Origin: an uncultured Pelagibacteraceae bacterium
GTDB taxonomy: Bacteria > Pseudomonadota > Alphaproteobacteria > Pelagibacterales > Pelagibacteraceae
Direction of reading: 5' to 3'
Length of the DNA stretch: 50,755 bases
Assembly (NCBI GenBank): GCA_902571235.1
Contig: CACGBI010000008.1
Location: forward strand, 1-50,755
The notes under the pieces were generated by a model. The model did no database searches and was not told the DNA's origin. It saw only the letters and a list, made by a program, of their open reading frames with translations. Numbering within the stretch: the first letter of the stretch is position 1; every line of letters starts with the position of its first letter. The position numbers and the translations under genes are program-made. Positions 23,601 to 32,923 of the stretch are shown here, piece after piece.

Positions 23601-25149
23601 AAAGAGGTCTATATTTGTCAGATAATACTGCAAGTGGGGTATCATCTCCCATTGAGCCAGTAGCTTCTTTTGCATCCTCTGCCATTGGGTGTAATATAAG
23701 CTCTAAATCCTCTAGACTTATACCAAAAGTATACTGTCTCTTTCTTAAATCTTCCCCACTAAAAATATTTTTTTCTTTCGCGATTGTTAATTTTTCATCT
23801 AAATCTACTATTTGAGAATTAAAATGTTTAAATTCTTTTGCTAAATAATCTTTTATCTGAGTATTAGAAAAAAATTTTCCTTTTTCAATTCTCACACCTA
23901 AAATCTCTCCTGGTCCCAATCTACCTTTAGATAAAATCTTCTTTTCATTTAATTCTATCATACCAGTTTCTGATCCTGCAAATAACATCTTGTCTTTTGT
24001 AATTGCATATCTTAAAGGTCTTAAACCATTTCTATCATTTGCAGCTATAACCCATTCATTATCAGTTGCTGCAATTGCTGCAGGTCCATCCCATGGTTCC
24101 ATTGTGCTATTTAAAAAATTAAATAATTGTTGATGACTTTTTGGCAGCGTTTTATTTTTTTTTGACCAAGCATCTGGCACTAACATTAATTTTGCTAATG
24201 GTGCTGGTTGCCCTGATTTATTCAAAAGTTCAAAAACATTATCAAGAGCCGCTGAGTCTGAAACACCTTTTTGTATAACAGGTTTTAAATTTTCAACATC
24301 ATCAAATAAAGGACTACTCATTTCTTGCTCATGAACTTTCATCCAATTTTTATTACCCTTATATGTATTAATTTCACCATTATGGGCAATCGCTCTAAAT
24401 GGCTGTGCTAAACTCCAACTAGGAGCAGTATTAGTAGAAAACCTTTGGTGAAAAATAGCATATCTAGATATGAACCTTTCATCCCTTAAGTCTAAGTAAA
24501 AATCTGAAATCGCTTCAGCAAGATATAACCCTTTGTAAATAATTGACTTAGAACTTATTGAACAAATATAAAAATTATTTAGAGATAATTGAAATGCTTT
24601 GTTTTCAATTTTCTTCCTTGTTTCATAAATTTTTCTCTCCAAGTTTTTTTCAAGTAAATTATTATCATTAGACTTAAATAATACCTGAATTATCTCTGGC
24701 ATAGTTTGAAGAGCTTTTTGTCCTAAAATTTTTGGATTTACTGGAACTTGTCTCCATCCATAAATACTAAAATTATTTTTAGTTAACTCGCTCTCTACGA
24801 TTGTTTTGCAGCTCTCTTGTGCTGAATAATCATTTCTAGGTAAAAAAATCATACCAACACATATCTCTGCATTATCATAATCATGGCCAGTAACTTCAAT
24901 TTTTTCTATGAAAAAATCTTTAGGTATTTCAACATGAATTCCTGCTCCATCCCCAGTTTTTCCATCTGCATCGACGGCACCTCTGTGCCAAACAGCTTTA
25001 AGTGCTTGAATTCCATGCTGTACAATTTCTCTGGATTTTTTACCTTCTGTAGAAACTATAACTCCAACTCCACATGCATCATGCTCCATTTCCTTTGAAT
25101 AAACATGGTTTTTTTCAAGAAGTTCTAAATTTTTTTTGTAATTTTTCAT
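20644..25149 (-). CDS. gltB: glutamate synthase large subunit
   Basis: 1501 aa; DACGVGVIVSTEGKKSREIVQHGIQAL, HQRFSTNTAPSWSLAQPFR, GEGGEDEKRF, GHNGGTGATPQTS. Confidence 0.97.
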   Translation of the reverse strand: MKNYKKNLELLEKNHVYSKEMEHDACGVGVIVSTEGKKSREIVQHGIQALKAVWHRGAVDADGKTGDGAGIHVEIPKDFFIEKIEVTGHDYDNAEICVGMIFLPRNDYSAQESCKTIVESELTKNNFSIYGWRQVPVNPKILGQKALQTMPEIIQVLFKSNDNNLLEKNLERKIYETRKKIENKAFQLSLNNFYICSISSKSIIYKGLYLAEAISDFYLDLRDERFISRYAIFHQRFSTNTAPSWSLAQPFRAIAHNGEINTYKGNKNWMKVHEQEMSSPLFDDVENLKPVIQKGVSDSAALDNVFELLNKSGQPAPLAKLMLVPDAWSKKNKTLPKSHQQLFNFLNSTMEPWDGPAAIAATDNEWVIAANDRNGLRPLRYAITKDKMLFAGSETGMIELNEKKILSKGRLGPGEILGVRIEKGKFFSNTQIKDYLAKEFKHFNSQIVDLDEKLTIAKEKNIFSGEDLRKRQYTFGISLEDLELILHPMAEDAKEATGSMGDDTPLAVLSDKYRPLYHFFRQNFSQVTNPPIDSLRENKVMSLKTRFGNLGNILDFDTLTKENIYVLNSPILSNSQFEKFINFFGKNSVVIDCCFSKDENLSDAIDRIQTEAEIAVRQGVTQLILSDKKISDQKLPIPMLLCVGSINTFLINKKLRGYVSINVQSGEAMDTHSFATLIGVGATTVNPYLAFDSLHQRFIKKLFGQFSFDDCVERYIKSVNAGLLKIMSKMGISVLSSYRGGCNFETVGLSRSIVNDYFPGVTSKISGIGLTGIEKKIRKIHKEAFESSETVLPIGGIYRYRKSGETHQYQGKLIHLLQSAVGSNSYEAYKKYAEGIYNLPPINLRDLIDFRKKKLGPSIDLSEVEPIQKILKRFGSGSMSHGALSKEAHETLAISMNRIKGASCSGEGGEDEKRFKVMESGDSANSRVKQIASARFGVTINYLNNCNEIEIKIAQGAKPGEGGQLPGFKVTDEIAKLRHSTPGVTLISPPPHHDIYSIEDLAQLIYDLKQINPKARIGVKLVASSGVGTIAAGVAKAEADIILISGHNGGTGATPQTSVKYVGIPWEMGLTEANQVLTLNNLRHKVTLRTDGGIKTGRDVVIAAMMGAEEYGVATTALVAMGCIMVRQCHSNTCPVGVCTQDAKLREKFTGTPDKVVNLFTFIASEVREILAELGFKSLNEIIGRTDLLMQVNKASPNLDDLDLNPLFVQADPGDNKRYCEKSEINKVPDTLDQEIWPEIESALDNSHKIEKEYLIKNTNRAVGTRISHHLYKKYGNETLDVNFLTLNFKGSAGQSFGAFSTKGLKLVLKGDANDYVGKGLSGATISIKLSDESNLISNENTIIGNTVLYGATSGKLFASGLAGDRFAVRNSGATTVIEGCDSNGCEYMTGGTVVILGNVGDNFAAGMTGGMAFIYDKNQQFEKKVNPESVIWQNVETDYWKQFLKKLIDEHFKETGSNMSKNLIDKFEEEIFNFIQVCPKEMINKLKNPITLKKTIKEVS

Positions 25150-26588
25150 TAAGCAACTTTTGTTTTTTTAATTTCTAATTCTTGTAAATAATTTTTCATT
25201 GCAGTGGCAGCATCTCTTCCATCTTTAATAGCCCATACAACAAGTGAGGCTCCCCTCACAATATCACCAGCAGCAAATACTCCTTTTAAATTTGTTTCCA
25301 TAGTGTCAAAATCTGCTTTAATAGTTCCCCACTTAGTTACCTGAAGTTCTTTAGTATCGAACAAATTTGGTAGGTCTTCTGGATCAAAACCAAGTGCTTT
25401 AATAACCATATCAGCTTTAATCTCAAACTCAGATCCTTCTTTTACTTCAGGCCTTCTTCTGCCAGATTCATCTGGCTCACCTAGTTGAATTTGATCAACA
25501 ACTAGATTTTCAATTTTGTTTTTACCTTTAAATTCTTTTGGACTTGATAACCAAACAAATTCTACACCTTCTTCTTCTGCATTTGCAACTTCTCTTGATG
25601 AGCCTGGCATATTCTCTTTATCTCTTCTATATAGACATTTTACTGATTTTGCTTTCTGTCTAACTGATGTTCTCACACAATCCATTGCTGTATCACCACC
25701 ACCAATTACAACAATATCCTTTCCCTCAGCATTTAAAACTCCTCTGTCAAATAGCTCAACTTTATCTCCTAACCCTTTTTTGTTTGAAGCTGTTAAAAAT
25801 TCCATCGCAGGAAAAATATTATCTAAATCATTTCCTGGTAAACTAATTTCTCTTGGTTTGTAAACGCCTGTTGCTATTAGGATTGCATCATGTTTTTTTC
25901 TCAATTGATCTAAAGTTGCATCCTTACCTACTTCAAAATTTTGGATAAATTCAATTCCACCATCCTTTAATAGTTTTGTTCTTCTTTCAACTACATGTTT
26001 TTCTAATTTAAAATTTGGTATTCCATATATTAAAAGTCCTCCTGCTCTATCATAACGATCATAAACAGTGATCTTATACCCTTCTTTTCTTAATTGTTCC
26101 GCAGCTGCTAAACCTGCTGGTCCTGCTCCTATAATCCCAACACTTTGATTTTTCTCAGATTTGACTGATATTGGTTTAACCCAACCTTGTTCCCAAGCAT
26201 TATCAGTAATATATTTTTCCATAGAACCAATTGTTACTGTTCCATGGCCTGATTGTTCAATTACACAATTTCCTTCGCAAAGGCGATCTTGCGGACATAT
26301 TCTTCCACATACTTCGGGCATATTGTTAGTGCTTTGAGACAATTCATATGCCTCTTTCAATCTTCCCTCAGCTGTAAGTTTAAGCCAATCTGGAATATTA
26401 TTACTTAATGGACAATGAACCTGACAAAATGGAACTCCACACTGTGAACATCTACTTGATTGTTCCTGGGCTTTTTGAGTTAGAAACTCATCATAAATTT
26501 CATTGAAATCATCTTTCCTATTATTTACTCCTCTTTTAGGTGGAGTTTGTTGACCTATTTCAACAAATTTTAGCATTTTATTTGTCAT
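25149..26588 (-). CDS. gltD: glutamate synthase small subunit
   Basis: QSSRCSQCGVPFCQVHCPLSNNIPDWL, GAGPAGLAAAEQLRKEGYKITVYDR, adjacent to gltB. Confidence 0.97.
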   Translation of the reverse strand: MTNKMLKFVEIGQQTPPKRGVNNRKDDFNEIYDEFLTQKAQEQSSRCSQCGVPFCQVHCPLSNNIPDWLKLTAEGRLKEAYELSQSTNNMPEVCGRICPQDRLCEGNCVIEQSGHGTVTIGSMEKYITDNAWEQGWVKPISVKSEKNQSVGIIGAGPAGLAAAEQLRKEGYKITVYDRYDRAGGLLIYGIPNFKLEKHVVERRTKLLKDGGIEFIQNFEVGKDATLDQLRKKHDAILIATGVYKPREISLPGNDLDNIFPAMEFLTASNKKGLGDKVELFDRGVLNAEGKDIVVIGGGDTAMDCVRTSVRQKAKSVKCLYRRDKENMPGSSREVANAEEEGVEFVWLSSPKEFKGKNKIENLVVDQIQLGEPDESGRRRPEVKEGSEFEIKADMVIKALGFDPEDLPNLFDTKELQVTKWGTIKADFDTMETNLKGVFAAGDIVRGASLVVWAIKDGRDAATAMKNYLQELEIKKTKVA

Positions 26589-26620
26589 AATTTTTTTTGA
26601 ATGCGTAAACTATACATTGT

Positions 26621-26662
26621 TTTTACTAGTAAAAGTATTATTTAGGTCAACTATTATGACCT
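26621..26662. promoter_or_regulatory. candidate operator region upstream of gltD / uppP
   Basis: Two exact palindromic elements: TTTTACTAGTAAAA (26621-26634) and AGGTCA-N7-TGACCT (26644-26662), in the only sizeable intergenic gap between divergent gltD and uppP. Confidence 0.45.
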
Positions 26663-26769
26663 TTAAATTGTTATTTATATTGTAAAATATATACATTTCA
26701 ATAAATGCATATCTAATATGAATAAATGGAATTGTTTGAAATGCCATTTTTTTAAGCTACGAACAATCA

Positions 26770-27534
26770 ATGCTTCAAAATATAATAGAAATTATTATTC
26801 TCTCAGCAATTCAAGGTATTTCTGAATTTTTACCGGTCAGCTCCTCTGCTCATCTGATTTTAATTTCTAGTTTGTATGACTTTAAATCAAGTTCTCTTTT
26901 AATAGATATAAGTCTTCACTTAGGATCTCTTATGGCAATAATTTATTTTTTTAGAAATGATCTATTTGATGTAAAAAATAATAAGAGATTGTTAAGTTTA
27001 ATCATTCTTGGATCAATTCCTCTCGTGATTGTTGGATACATTCTTTATTCTACAGGCCTAATTTATAATTTAAGAAATATAAAAGTTATTGCATGGACAA
27101 CATTGATATTTGGTATTGTATTATTTATCTCGGATAAAAGTAGATTTGATAAAAAAATCTCAACAAATTTAAATTTTCAATCAATTTTGTTTATAGGTTT
27201 TTTCCAAATTTTATCTCTTATACCTGGTGTCAGTAGAGCAGGAATTACAATTACGGCGGCAAGAATTTTAAAATTTAATAGAGTAGACTCTAGTAAAATA
27301 TCTTTTTTACTTTCAATACCAGCATTAACAGGAGCTAGTGTGCTAAGTTTAAAAGATATCTTTACACAATCAATTGAAGTTAATTACTTGGCAGGTATCG
27401 CAATTATTTCATCTTTTATTTTTTCTTTTCTAACAGTTAAATTTTTTTTAATTTATATCAATAAATTTTCAATGAATGCGTTTGTAATTTATAGAATAAT
27501 AATTGCTTTGATTTTATTTGGTTTAATTTATTGA
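26770..27534 (+). CDS. uppP: undecaprenyl-diphosphatase (BacA/UppP)
   Basis: AIQGISEFLPVSSSAHLIL and LIPGVSRAGITITAARIL are UppP motifs. Confidence 0.94.
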   Translation: MLQNIIEIIILSAIQGISEFLPVSSSAHLILISSLYDFKSSSLLIDISLHLGSLMAIIYFFRNDLFDVKNNKRLLSLIILGSIPLVIVGYILYSTGLIYNLRNIKVIAWTTLIFGIVLFISDKSRFDKKISTNLNFQSILFIGFFQILSLIPGVSRAGITITAARILKFNRVDSSKISFLLSIPALTGASVLSLKDIFTQSIEVNYLAGIAIISSFIFSFLTVKFFLIYINKFSMNAFVIYRIIIALILFGLIY

Positions 27535-28424
27535 ACATATTTCTTTTTAATTAAGGGTAGTAATTGAGACAAGAGAACTCCAGATAGAATAAAAAAGCAT
27601 CCAAGTAAATTATTAACATCTAGAATTTGATCTAAAATAAACCAGGCAGCTATAGTCGCAAATACACCTTCAAGAGAAAAAATTATAGCTGCAGGTGCTG
27701 GAGTAATATTTCGCTGAGCATAAATTTGTAATACAAATGCAAATCCACCAGATAATATACCTGCATATAAAATTGAATGAATTTCCATTAGAATATTACT
27801 TAAAATAAATTCTTCATAAATAATTCCTATTATGAAAGAAAAAATAGCTACTATTAGAGTTTGAACTGCTCCCAAAGTAAGTGGTAGATTGTATTTTGTT
27901 ACAATAACGCCAGTAAAAATTATATGTGTACTCCAAAATAAAGCTCCAAGTACAACTAAAGTATCACCTAACCTAACTGTAGCATCATGAAAATTTGTTA
28001 ACAAATAACCACCGATCAAACATAGAATTACAGAAGGCCAAACACTCCAATGCATAGATTTTTTCCCAAATAAAAAAATGATAATCGGCACCATAGGTAC
28101 ATAAAAAATTGTAAAGAAGGCAGCATTTGCAACATCTGTATATAACAATGCAACTTGTTGGAGCGCAGAACCTAAAAATAATGAAAATCCAATCAATAAT
28201 GAATAAATGATGAAAGTTTTTTTATCTAATTTAAACTCTGACTTAAAATTTTTTAATTCAAATAAGAAGACGAGTGGAATTATTGCTAAAAATCCAACAA
28301 AAAATCTCACAGCATTAAATGTAAAGGGACCAATATTGTCCATCCCTGTATCTTGAGCAATGAAGGTTGTACCCCAAATGAAAGTGCATAATAAAGCACT
28401 AAATATAGAGATAGTTTTAGACAT
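27528..28424 (-). CDS. EamA/DMT-family transporter
   Basis: About 10 TM segments; CTFIWGTTFIAQDTGMDNIGPFTFNAVRFFVGF; internal repeat. Confidence 0.85.
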   Translation of the reverse strand: MSKTISIFSALLCTFIWGTTFIAQDTGMDNIGPFTFNAVRFFVGFLAIIPLVFLFELKNFKSEFKLDKKTFIIYSLLIGFSLFLGSALQQVALLYTDVANAAFFTIFYVPMVPIIIFLFGKKSMHWSVWPSVILCLIGGYLLTNFHDATVRLGDTLVVLGALFWSTHIIFTGVIVTKYNLPLTLGAVQTLIVAIFSFIIGIIYEEFILSNILMEIHSILYAGILSGGFAFVLQIYAQRNITPAPAAIIFSLEGVFATIAAWFILDQILDVNNLLGCFFILSGVLLSQLLPLIKKKYVQ

Positions 28425-28430
28425 TTCTGA

Positions 28431-29693
28431 TTAGACGGCTAGTTTGTAGGCAAAATTTTTGCCTAAATTTTCTTTAAGATCATTATTAAACCTGGCTGCT
28501 TCAGCTCCATCAATAATTCTATGATCATAAGATAAAGAAATTGGCAGCATAGTTCTAGTTTGAAACTTTCCATTCATAAAAATTTGTTTTTTTTCTGATC
28601 TACCTACTCCCAATATAGCAACTTCAGGATAATTAATTATAGGAGTAAAAAATGAACCTCCTATACCACCTAAACTCGTAATCGTCATTGAGCCGCCAAA
28701 CAATTCTTTCTTATCAATTTTTAAGTTTCTACAAAGTTCACTTACCTCTTTTAATTCTTTACTTATCAGAGAAATTTTTTTGTTATTTGCATTTCTTATT
28801 TTTGGAACCATTAATCCATTTGGCGTGTCAACTGCTATACCAATATGGTAATATTTTTTTAAAGTCATTTTTCCTGTTTCAATTTCATCAATAGATGAAT
28901 TAAAACTAGGAAAATTTTTTAGGGATGTTACTAAAGCCTTTACTATAAATGCTAGAGGTGTAATTTTAATTTTTTCTCCAGTATACATATCTGTTAATGA
29001 ACTTCTAAAACTTTCGATCTCTGTTATGTCGGCTTCATCGTGATTTGTTACATGAGGAATTGTGGTCCATGAATTAGTAAGATATTTTGATGATAATTTT
29101 TTTACTCTTGGTATGTCTTTAATTTCTATTTCACCAAACTCAGAGTGTTCAAATTCGTTTTTAATTTTATCTGTTTTACTATCTTTAATTTCAACATTGT
29201 TTTTTGAATTAGATGAAACAAACAATTTAATATCATCTTCAACAACTCTGCCACCTTTCTGACTTCCCGCTACTTGATTAATATCTACACCAAGTTCTCT
29301 AGCAAATTTTCTGGCTTTTGGACTTGCAGATGAAATATCTGAAATATTATTTTTAGAAAAAGTTTTTTTGTGAATTTCAGGTTTTATTACCTCAATTTTT
29401 TTTAATTCTTTTTCAATTTCTGATTTTTCTTTAACGTCTTCCTTTCTAACTTCAGAGGTACTCTCCATAGTTAAAATTAAGTCGCCCTCAGAAACTTTGT
29501 CTCCTACTTTTATTTTTAAATTTTTAATTTTACCCTCTAAATTTGATGGTATTTCTACACTAGATTTATCACTTTCGATTGTTATTAGAGCATCATTTTT
29601 TTTAATTGATTGACCTTCTGAAACTAATACCTCGATGACCTCAACATCTTTAAAATCTCCAATATTAGGTACTTTAATCTCAGTTTCTGACAT
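28431..29693 (-). CDS. aceF: dihydrolipoamide acetyltransferase, E2 of pyruvate dehydrogenase
   Basis: N-terminal lipoyl domain (TIESDKSSVEIPS), peripheral-subunit-binding domain (SASPKARKFARELGVDINQVAGSQKGGRVVEDDI), C-terminal catalytic motif LSYDHRIIDGAEAARF. Confidence 0.93.
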   Translation of the reverse strand: MSETEIKVPNIGDFKDVEVIEVLVSEGQSIKKNDALITIESDKSSVEIPSNLEGKIKNLKIKVGDKVSEGDLILTMESTSEVRKEDVKEKSEIEKELKKIEVIKPEIHKKTFSKNNISDISSASPKARKFARELGVDINQVAGSQKGGRVVEDDIKLFVSSNSKNNVEIKDSKTDKIKNEFEHSEFGEIEIKDIPRVKKLSSKYLTNSWTTIPHVTNHDEADITEIESFRSSLTDMYTGEKIKITPLAFIVKALVTSLKNFPSFNSSIDEIETGKMTLKKYYHIGIAVDTPNGLMVPKIRNANNKKISLISKELKEVSELCRNLKIDKKELFGGSMTITSLGGIGGSFFTPIINYPEVAILGVGRSEKKQIFMNGKFQTRTMLPISLSYDHRIIDGAEAARFNNDLKENLGKNFAYKLAV

Positions 29694-32600
29694 TTATAAT
29701 TTTGTTGGCATTGGTTTGTTGCTGTCAATTTTATATTTCTTTATTGCATCTTTTGCATATTTAGAGGTTATAAGCTGTTCTTTTGCCAAAATACTTAAAC
29801 CGTAAGCAACCAAATGTTCTTTATCTACCTCAAAAAATTTTCTTAAATTTTTTCTTGTATCACTTCTTCCAAAACCATCCGCTCCTAATGAATAAAAACT
29901 TTTATTAGTATAAGGTCTGATTTGATCTGAATTCATTCTCATATAATCAGATGCGGCCATAATTGGACCCTCTGTTTGACCCAGGCATTGCTCAACATAA
30001 GATTTTTTAGGTTCTTTATCTGGATTCAAAAGATTATATCTTTCTACCTCCATTCCATCTTTTCTTAATTCATTAAAACTTGTTACACTCCATATCTCAC
30101 TGTCAATTTGATAATCATTTTGTAAAATCTCTGCAGCAGAGATCATTTCCCTCAAGATTGTTCCTGATCCTAAAAGTTGGATTTTAGTTTTTTTGTATTT
30201 ATTAAATTCTTTTATTTTATACATTCCCTTTAGAATACCTTCTTCACAATTCTTATCTATTGGCATTTGAGGATGTGAGTAATTTTCGTTCATTGTAGTG
30301 ATATAATAAAAAACATTTTCTTTTTTTTCATGCATTCTTCTTAATCCTTCTCTAAAAATTACTGCTAACTCATAATGAAAAGTGGGGTCGTATGTAACGC
30401 AATTTGGAATAGTTGATGCAACTAAATGACTGTGTCCATCCTGATGTTGTAAACCTTCACCAGCTAAAGTGGTTCTTCCTGCGGTAGCACCTATTAGAAA
30501 ACCTCTAGCTTGACTATCACCAGCAGCCCAAGCAAGGTCACCTATTCTCTGAAAACCAAACATAGAATAAAAAATGTAAATTGGGATCATTTCAATATCG
30601 TGATTTGTATATGCTGTTGCTGCTGCTATCCATGATGACATTGCTCCTGCTTCAGTAATACCTTCCTCTAAAACCTGACCACTTTTATCTTCTCTATAAG
30701 AACTTAACTGTGCAGCGTCTTCAGGCTCATATTTTTGTCCCTCATGAGCATAGATTCCTATCTTTTGAAAAAATCCCTCCATGCCAAATGTTCTTGCTTC
30801 ATCGGGTATAATTGGAACTAATCTTGGAGATATATTTTTGTCTCTTAATAAATTTGTTAGCATTCTGACAAGTGCCATAGTTGTAGACATTTTTTTTTCT
30901 CCAGTAGAAACTTTCATAAAATTAAAAATATCTTTTGATGGTGCCTTAATTGGTTTTGCAAAAGTAGATCTTTCCGGCAAGAAACCACCTAATTTAATTC
31001 TTCTTTCTTTTAAATATTTAATTTCTGGAGATTTTTCTTCAGGCCTGAAGTATTCAATATTTCTTACTTGATCATCCGTCAATGGAACATCAAAACGATC
31101 TCTGTAATACATCAAATCATCAACATCTAATTTTTTGGTTTGGTGAGTAGTATTTACACTTTCACCACTTTTTCCCATACCGTATCCTTTAATAGTTTTT
31201 GCAATAATAACTGTTGGTCTTCCCTCGGTTTTTATTGCTTTGTCATATGCTGCAAATACTTTATGTGGATCATGTCCGCCTCTATTAAGACGCCAAATAT
31301 CTTTATCAGATAAGTTTGAAACTAATTCGGATGTTTCAGGATATTTTCCAAAAAATTTCTCTCTAACATATGCACCATCTCTAGCTTTCATAGCTTGATA
31401 TTCACCGTCTACTGTTTCATTCATAATTTTTACAAGTTGGCCAGTTTTGTCATTAGCAAGAAGTGAATCCCAGTAAGAGCCCCAGATCACCTTTATAACA
31501 TTCCAACCAGCTCCTCTAAAACTTCCCTCAAGCTCTTGTATAATTTTTCCATTACCTCTAACTGGTCCATCAAGTCTTTGTAGATTACAATTAATCACAA
31601 ATATTAAATTATCTAGTTTCTCTCTTGCAGCTAATCCTATTGCACCCATAGACTCAGGCTCATCCATTTCTCCATCACCTAAAAATGCCCATACTTTTCT
31701 TCCCTCATCTTTAATTAATCCTCTATTAATCAAATATTTCATGTATCTAGCTTGATAAATAGCAAGCATAGGACCTAGCCCCATTGAAACAGTTGGGAAT
31801 TGCCAAAATTTAGGCATTAACCATGGATGAGGATAAGAAGAGAGACCTCCAGGATTGACCTCCTGTCTAAAACTATCTAATTGTTTTTCATTTAATCTTC
31901 CCTCTAAAAATGCTCTAGCATACATGCCTGGAGCACTGTGACCTTGAAAATAAACTAAATCTCCACCAAATTTATTATTTTTAGCTCTCCAAAAATGGTT
32001 CATCCCTACATCATATAAAGTAGCAGCAGATGCAAATGTTCCTATATGACCACCAAGCTCGGGAAATTTTTTATTTGCCCTAACCACCATGGCAGCAGCA
32101 TTCCATCGAATTAATGATCTTATTCTTCTCTCAATATTTTGATCACCATTTGATTTCACTTCAGCTTCTGGGGGAATAGTGTTTATGTAAGGAGTATTTT
32201 GTGTGTAAGGTATATTTGCACCTTCACGATAAGCTTTATTAATTAACTCTTTTATTAAAAAATGAGCACGTTGATTTCCATCTTTTGAAATTACAGCCGA
32301 CAGTGAATCTAACCAATCTTGAGTTTCTGAAGGATCAATGTCTGATCTATTAATTATTTTAATTTTAGATTTTTTTTTTTCTATAATTGTTTTTTTCTTT
32401 TTGGAGTCAATCATAGCAGCTTCCGCTTGCTGAATTATGTTTTCAGTATCTTTTGGGAGAGTTTTTTCTGAGGGAGTTTTTGAAGATGATGAAAGATTAA
32501 GCAATAAATCTCCTTCAGAAACTTTGTCACCTACTTTAACTTCTACACTTTCTACTTTACCAGATATAGTAGAAGGAATCTCAACACTAGATTTATCGCT

Positions 32601-32717
32601 TTCAATTGTAACTATTGGTTGATTCTCTTTAATTAAATCACCAGGTTTTACTAGTATCTCAATAACTTCAACATTTTTAAATTCACCTATATCAGGAACA
32701 GTTAGTTTTTTGTTCAT
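29694..32717 (-). CDS. aceE: pyruvate dehydrogenase E1 (homodimeric AceE type) with fused N-terminal lipoyl domain
   Basis: Residues ~1-80 are a lipoyl domain (DKSSVEIPS). The rest is AceE (IRWNAAAMVVRANKK, GDGEMDEPESMGAI, NCNLQRLDGPVRGNGKIIQELE). Confidence 0.95.
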   Translation of the reverse strand: MNKKLTVPDIGEFKNVEVIEILVKPGDLIKENQPIVTIESDKSSVEIPSTISGKVESVEVKVGDKVSEGDLLLNLSSSSKTPSEKTLPKDTENIIQQAEAAMIDSKKKKTIIEKKKSKIKIINRSDIDPSETQDWLDSLSAVISKDGNQRAHFLIKELINKAYREGANIPYTQNTPYINTIPPEAEVKSNGDQNIERRIRSLIRWNAAAMVVRANKKFPELGGHIGTFASAATLYDVGMNHFWRAKNNKFGGDLVYFQGHSAPGMYARAFLEGRLNEKQLDSFRQEVNPGGLSSYPHPWLMPKFWQFPTVSMGLGPMLAIYQARYMKYLINRGLIKDEGRKVWAFLGDGEMDEPESMGAIGLAAREKLDNLIFVINCNLQRLDGPVRGNGKIIQELEGSFRGAGWNVIKVIWGSYWDSLLANDKTGQLVKIMNETVDGEYQAMKARDGAYVREKFFGKYPETSELVSNLSDKDIWRLNRGGHDPHKVFAAYDKAIKTEGRPTVIIAKTIKGYGMGKSGESVNTTHQTKKLDVDDLMYYRDRFDVPLTDDQVRNIEYFRPEEKSPEIKYLKERRIKLGGFLPERSTFAKPIKAPSKDIFNFMKVSTGEKKMSTTMALVRMLTNLLRDKNISPRLVPIIPDEARTFGMEGFFQKIGIYAHEGQKYEPEDAAQLSSYREDKSGQVLEEGITEAGAMSSWIAAATAYTNHDIEMIPIYIFYSMFGFQRIGDLAWAAGDSQARGFLIGATAGRTTLAGEGLQHQDGHSHLVASTIPNCVTYDPTFHYELAVIFREGLRRMHEKKENVFYYITTMNENYSHPQMPIDKNCEEGILKGMYKIKEFNKYKKTKIQLLGSGTILREMISAAEILQNDYQIDSEIWSVTSFNELRKDGMEVERYNLLNPDKEPKKSYVEQCLGQTEGPIMAASDYMRMNSDQIRPYTNKSFYSLGADGFGRSDTRKNLRKFFEVDKEHLVAYGLSILAKEQLITSKYAKDAIKKYKIDSNKPMPTKL

Positions 32718-32741
32718 TTTTAAAACTTATACACTAAAAAT

Positions 32742-32784
32742 TTACAATAATTTGTAATTTTCGACAAAATTTGTACAAAATTTG
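32742..32784. promoter_or_regulatory. candidate operator upstream of aceE
   Basis: Inverted repeat TTACAA-TAAT-TTGTAA (32742-32757), then tandem ACAAAATTTG-T-ACAAAATTTG (32764-32784) with 11-bp period, ending 25-67 bp upstream of the aceE start. Confidence 0.4.
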
Positions 32785-32923
32785 GACATTCTTGACCTAG
32801 AAAATTAATTAATGTTAAAAAAAATAATATTACATATGCTAAATAACAAAAGATTGGATAAACTTGATAGTCGATTTTGGATCCAAAAAATTCTTTTAAA
32901 AAAAAAATTAATAATATAAATTT

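Noticed and set aside
30781-31071. Antisense ORF in aceE
   Set aside because: Shadow ORF opposite conserved aceE; no family resemblance.
32812-32919. 35-aa ORF MLKKIILHMLNNKRLDKLDSRFWIQKILLKKKLII in the aceE upstream gap
   Set aside because: No SD and AT-rich chance composition; not supported without conservation data.
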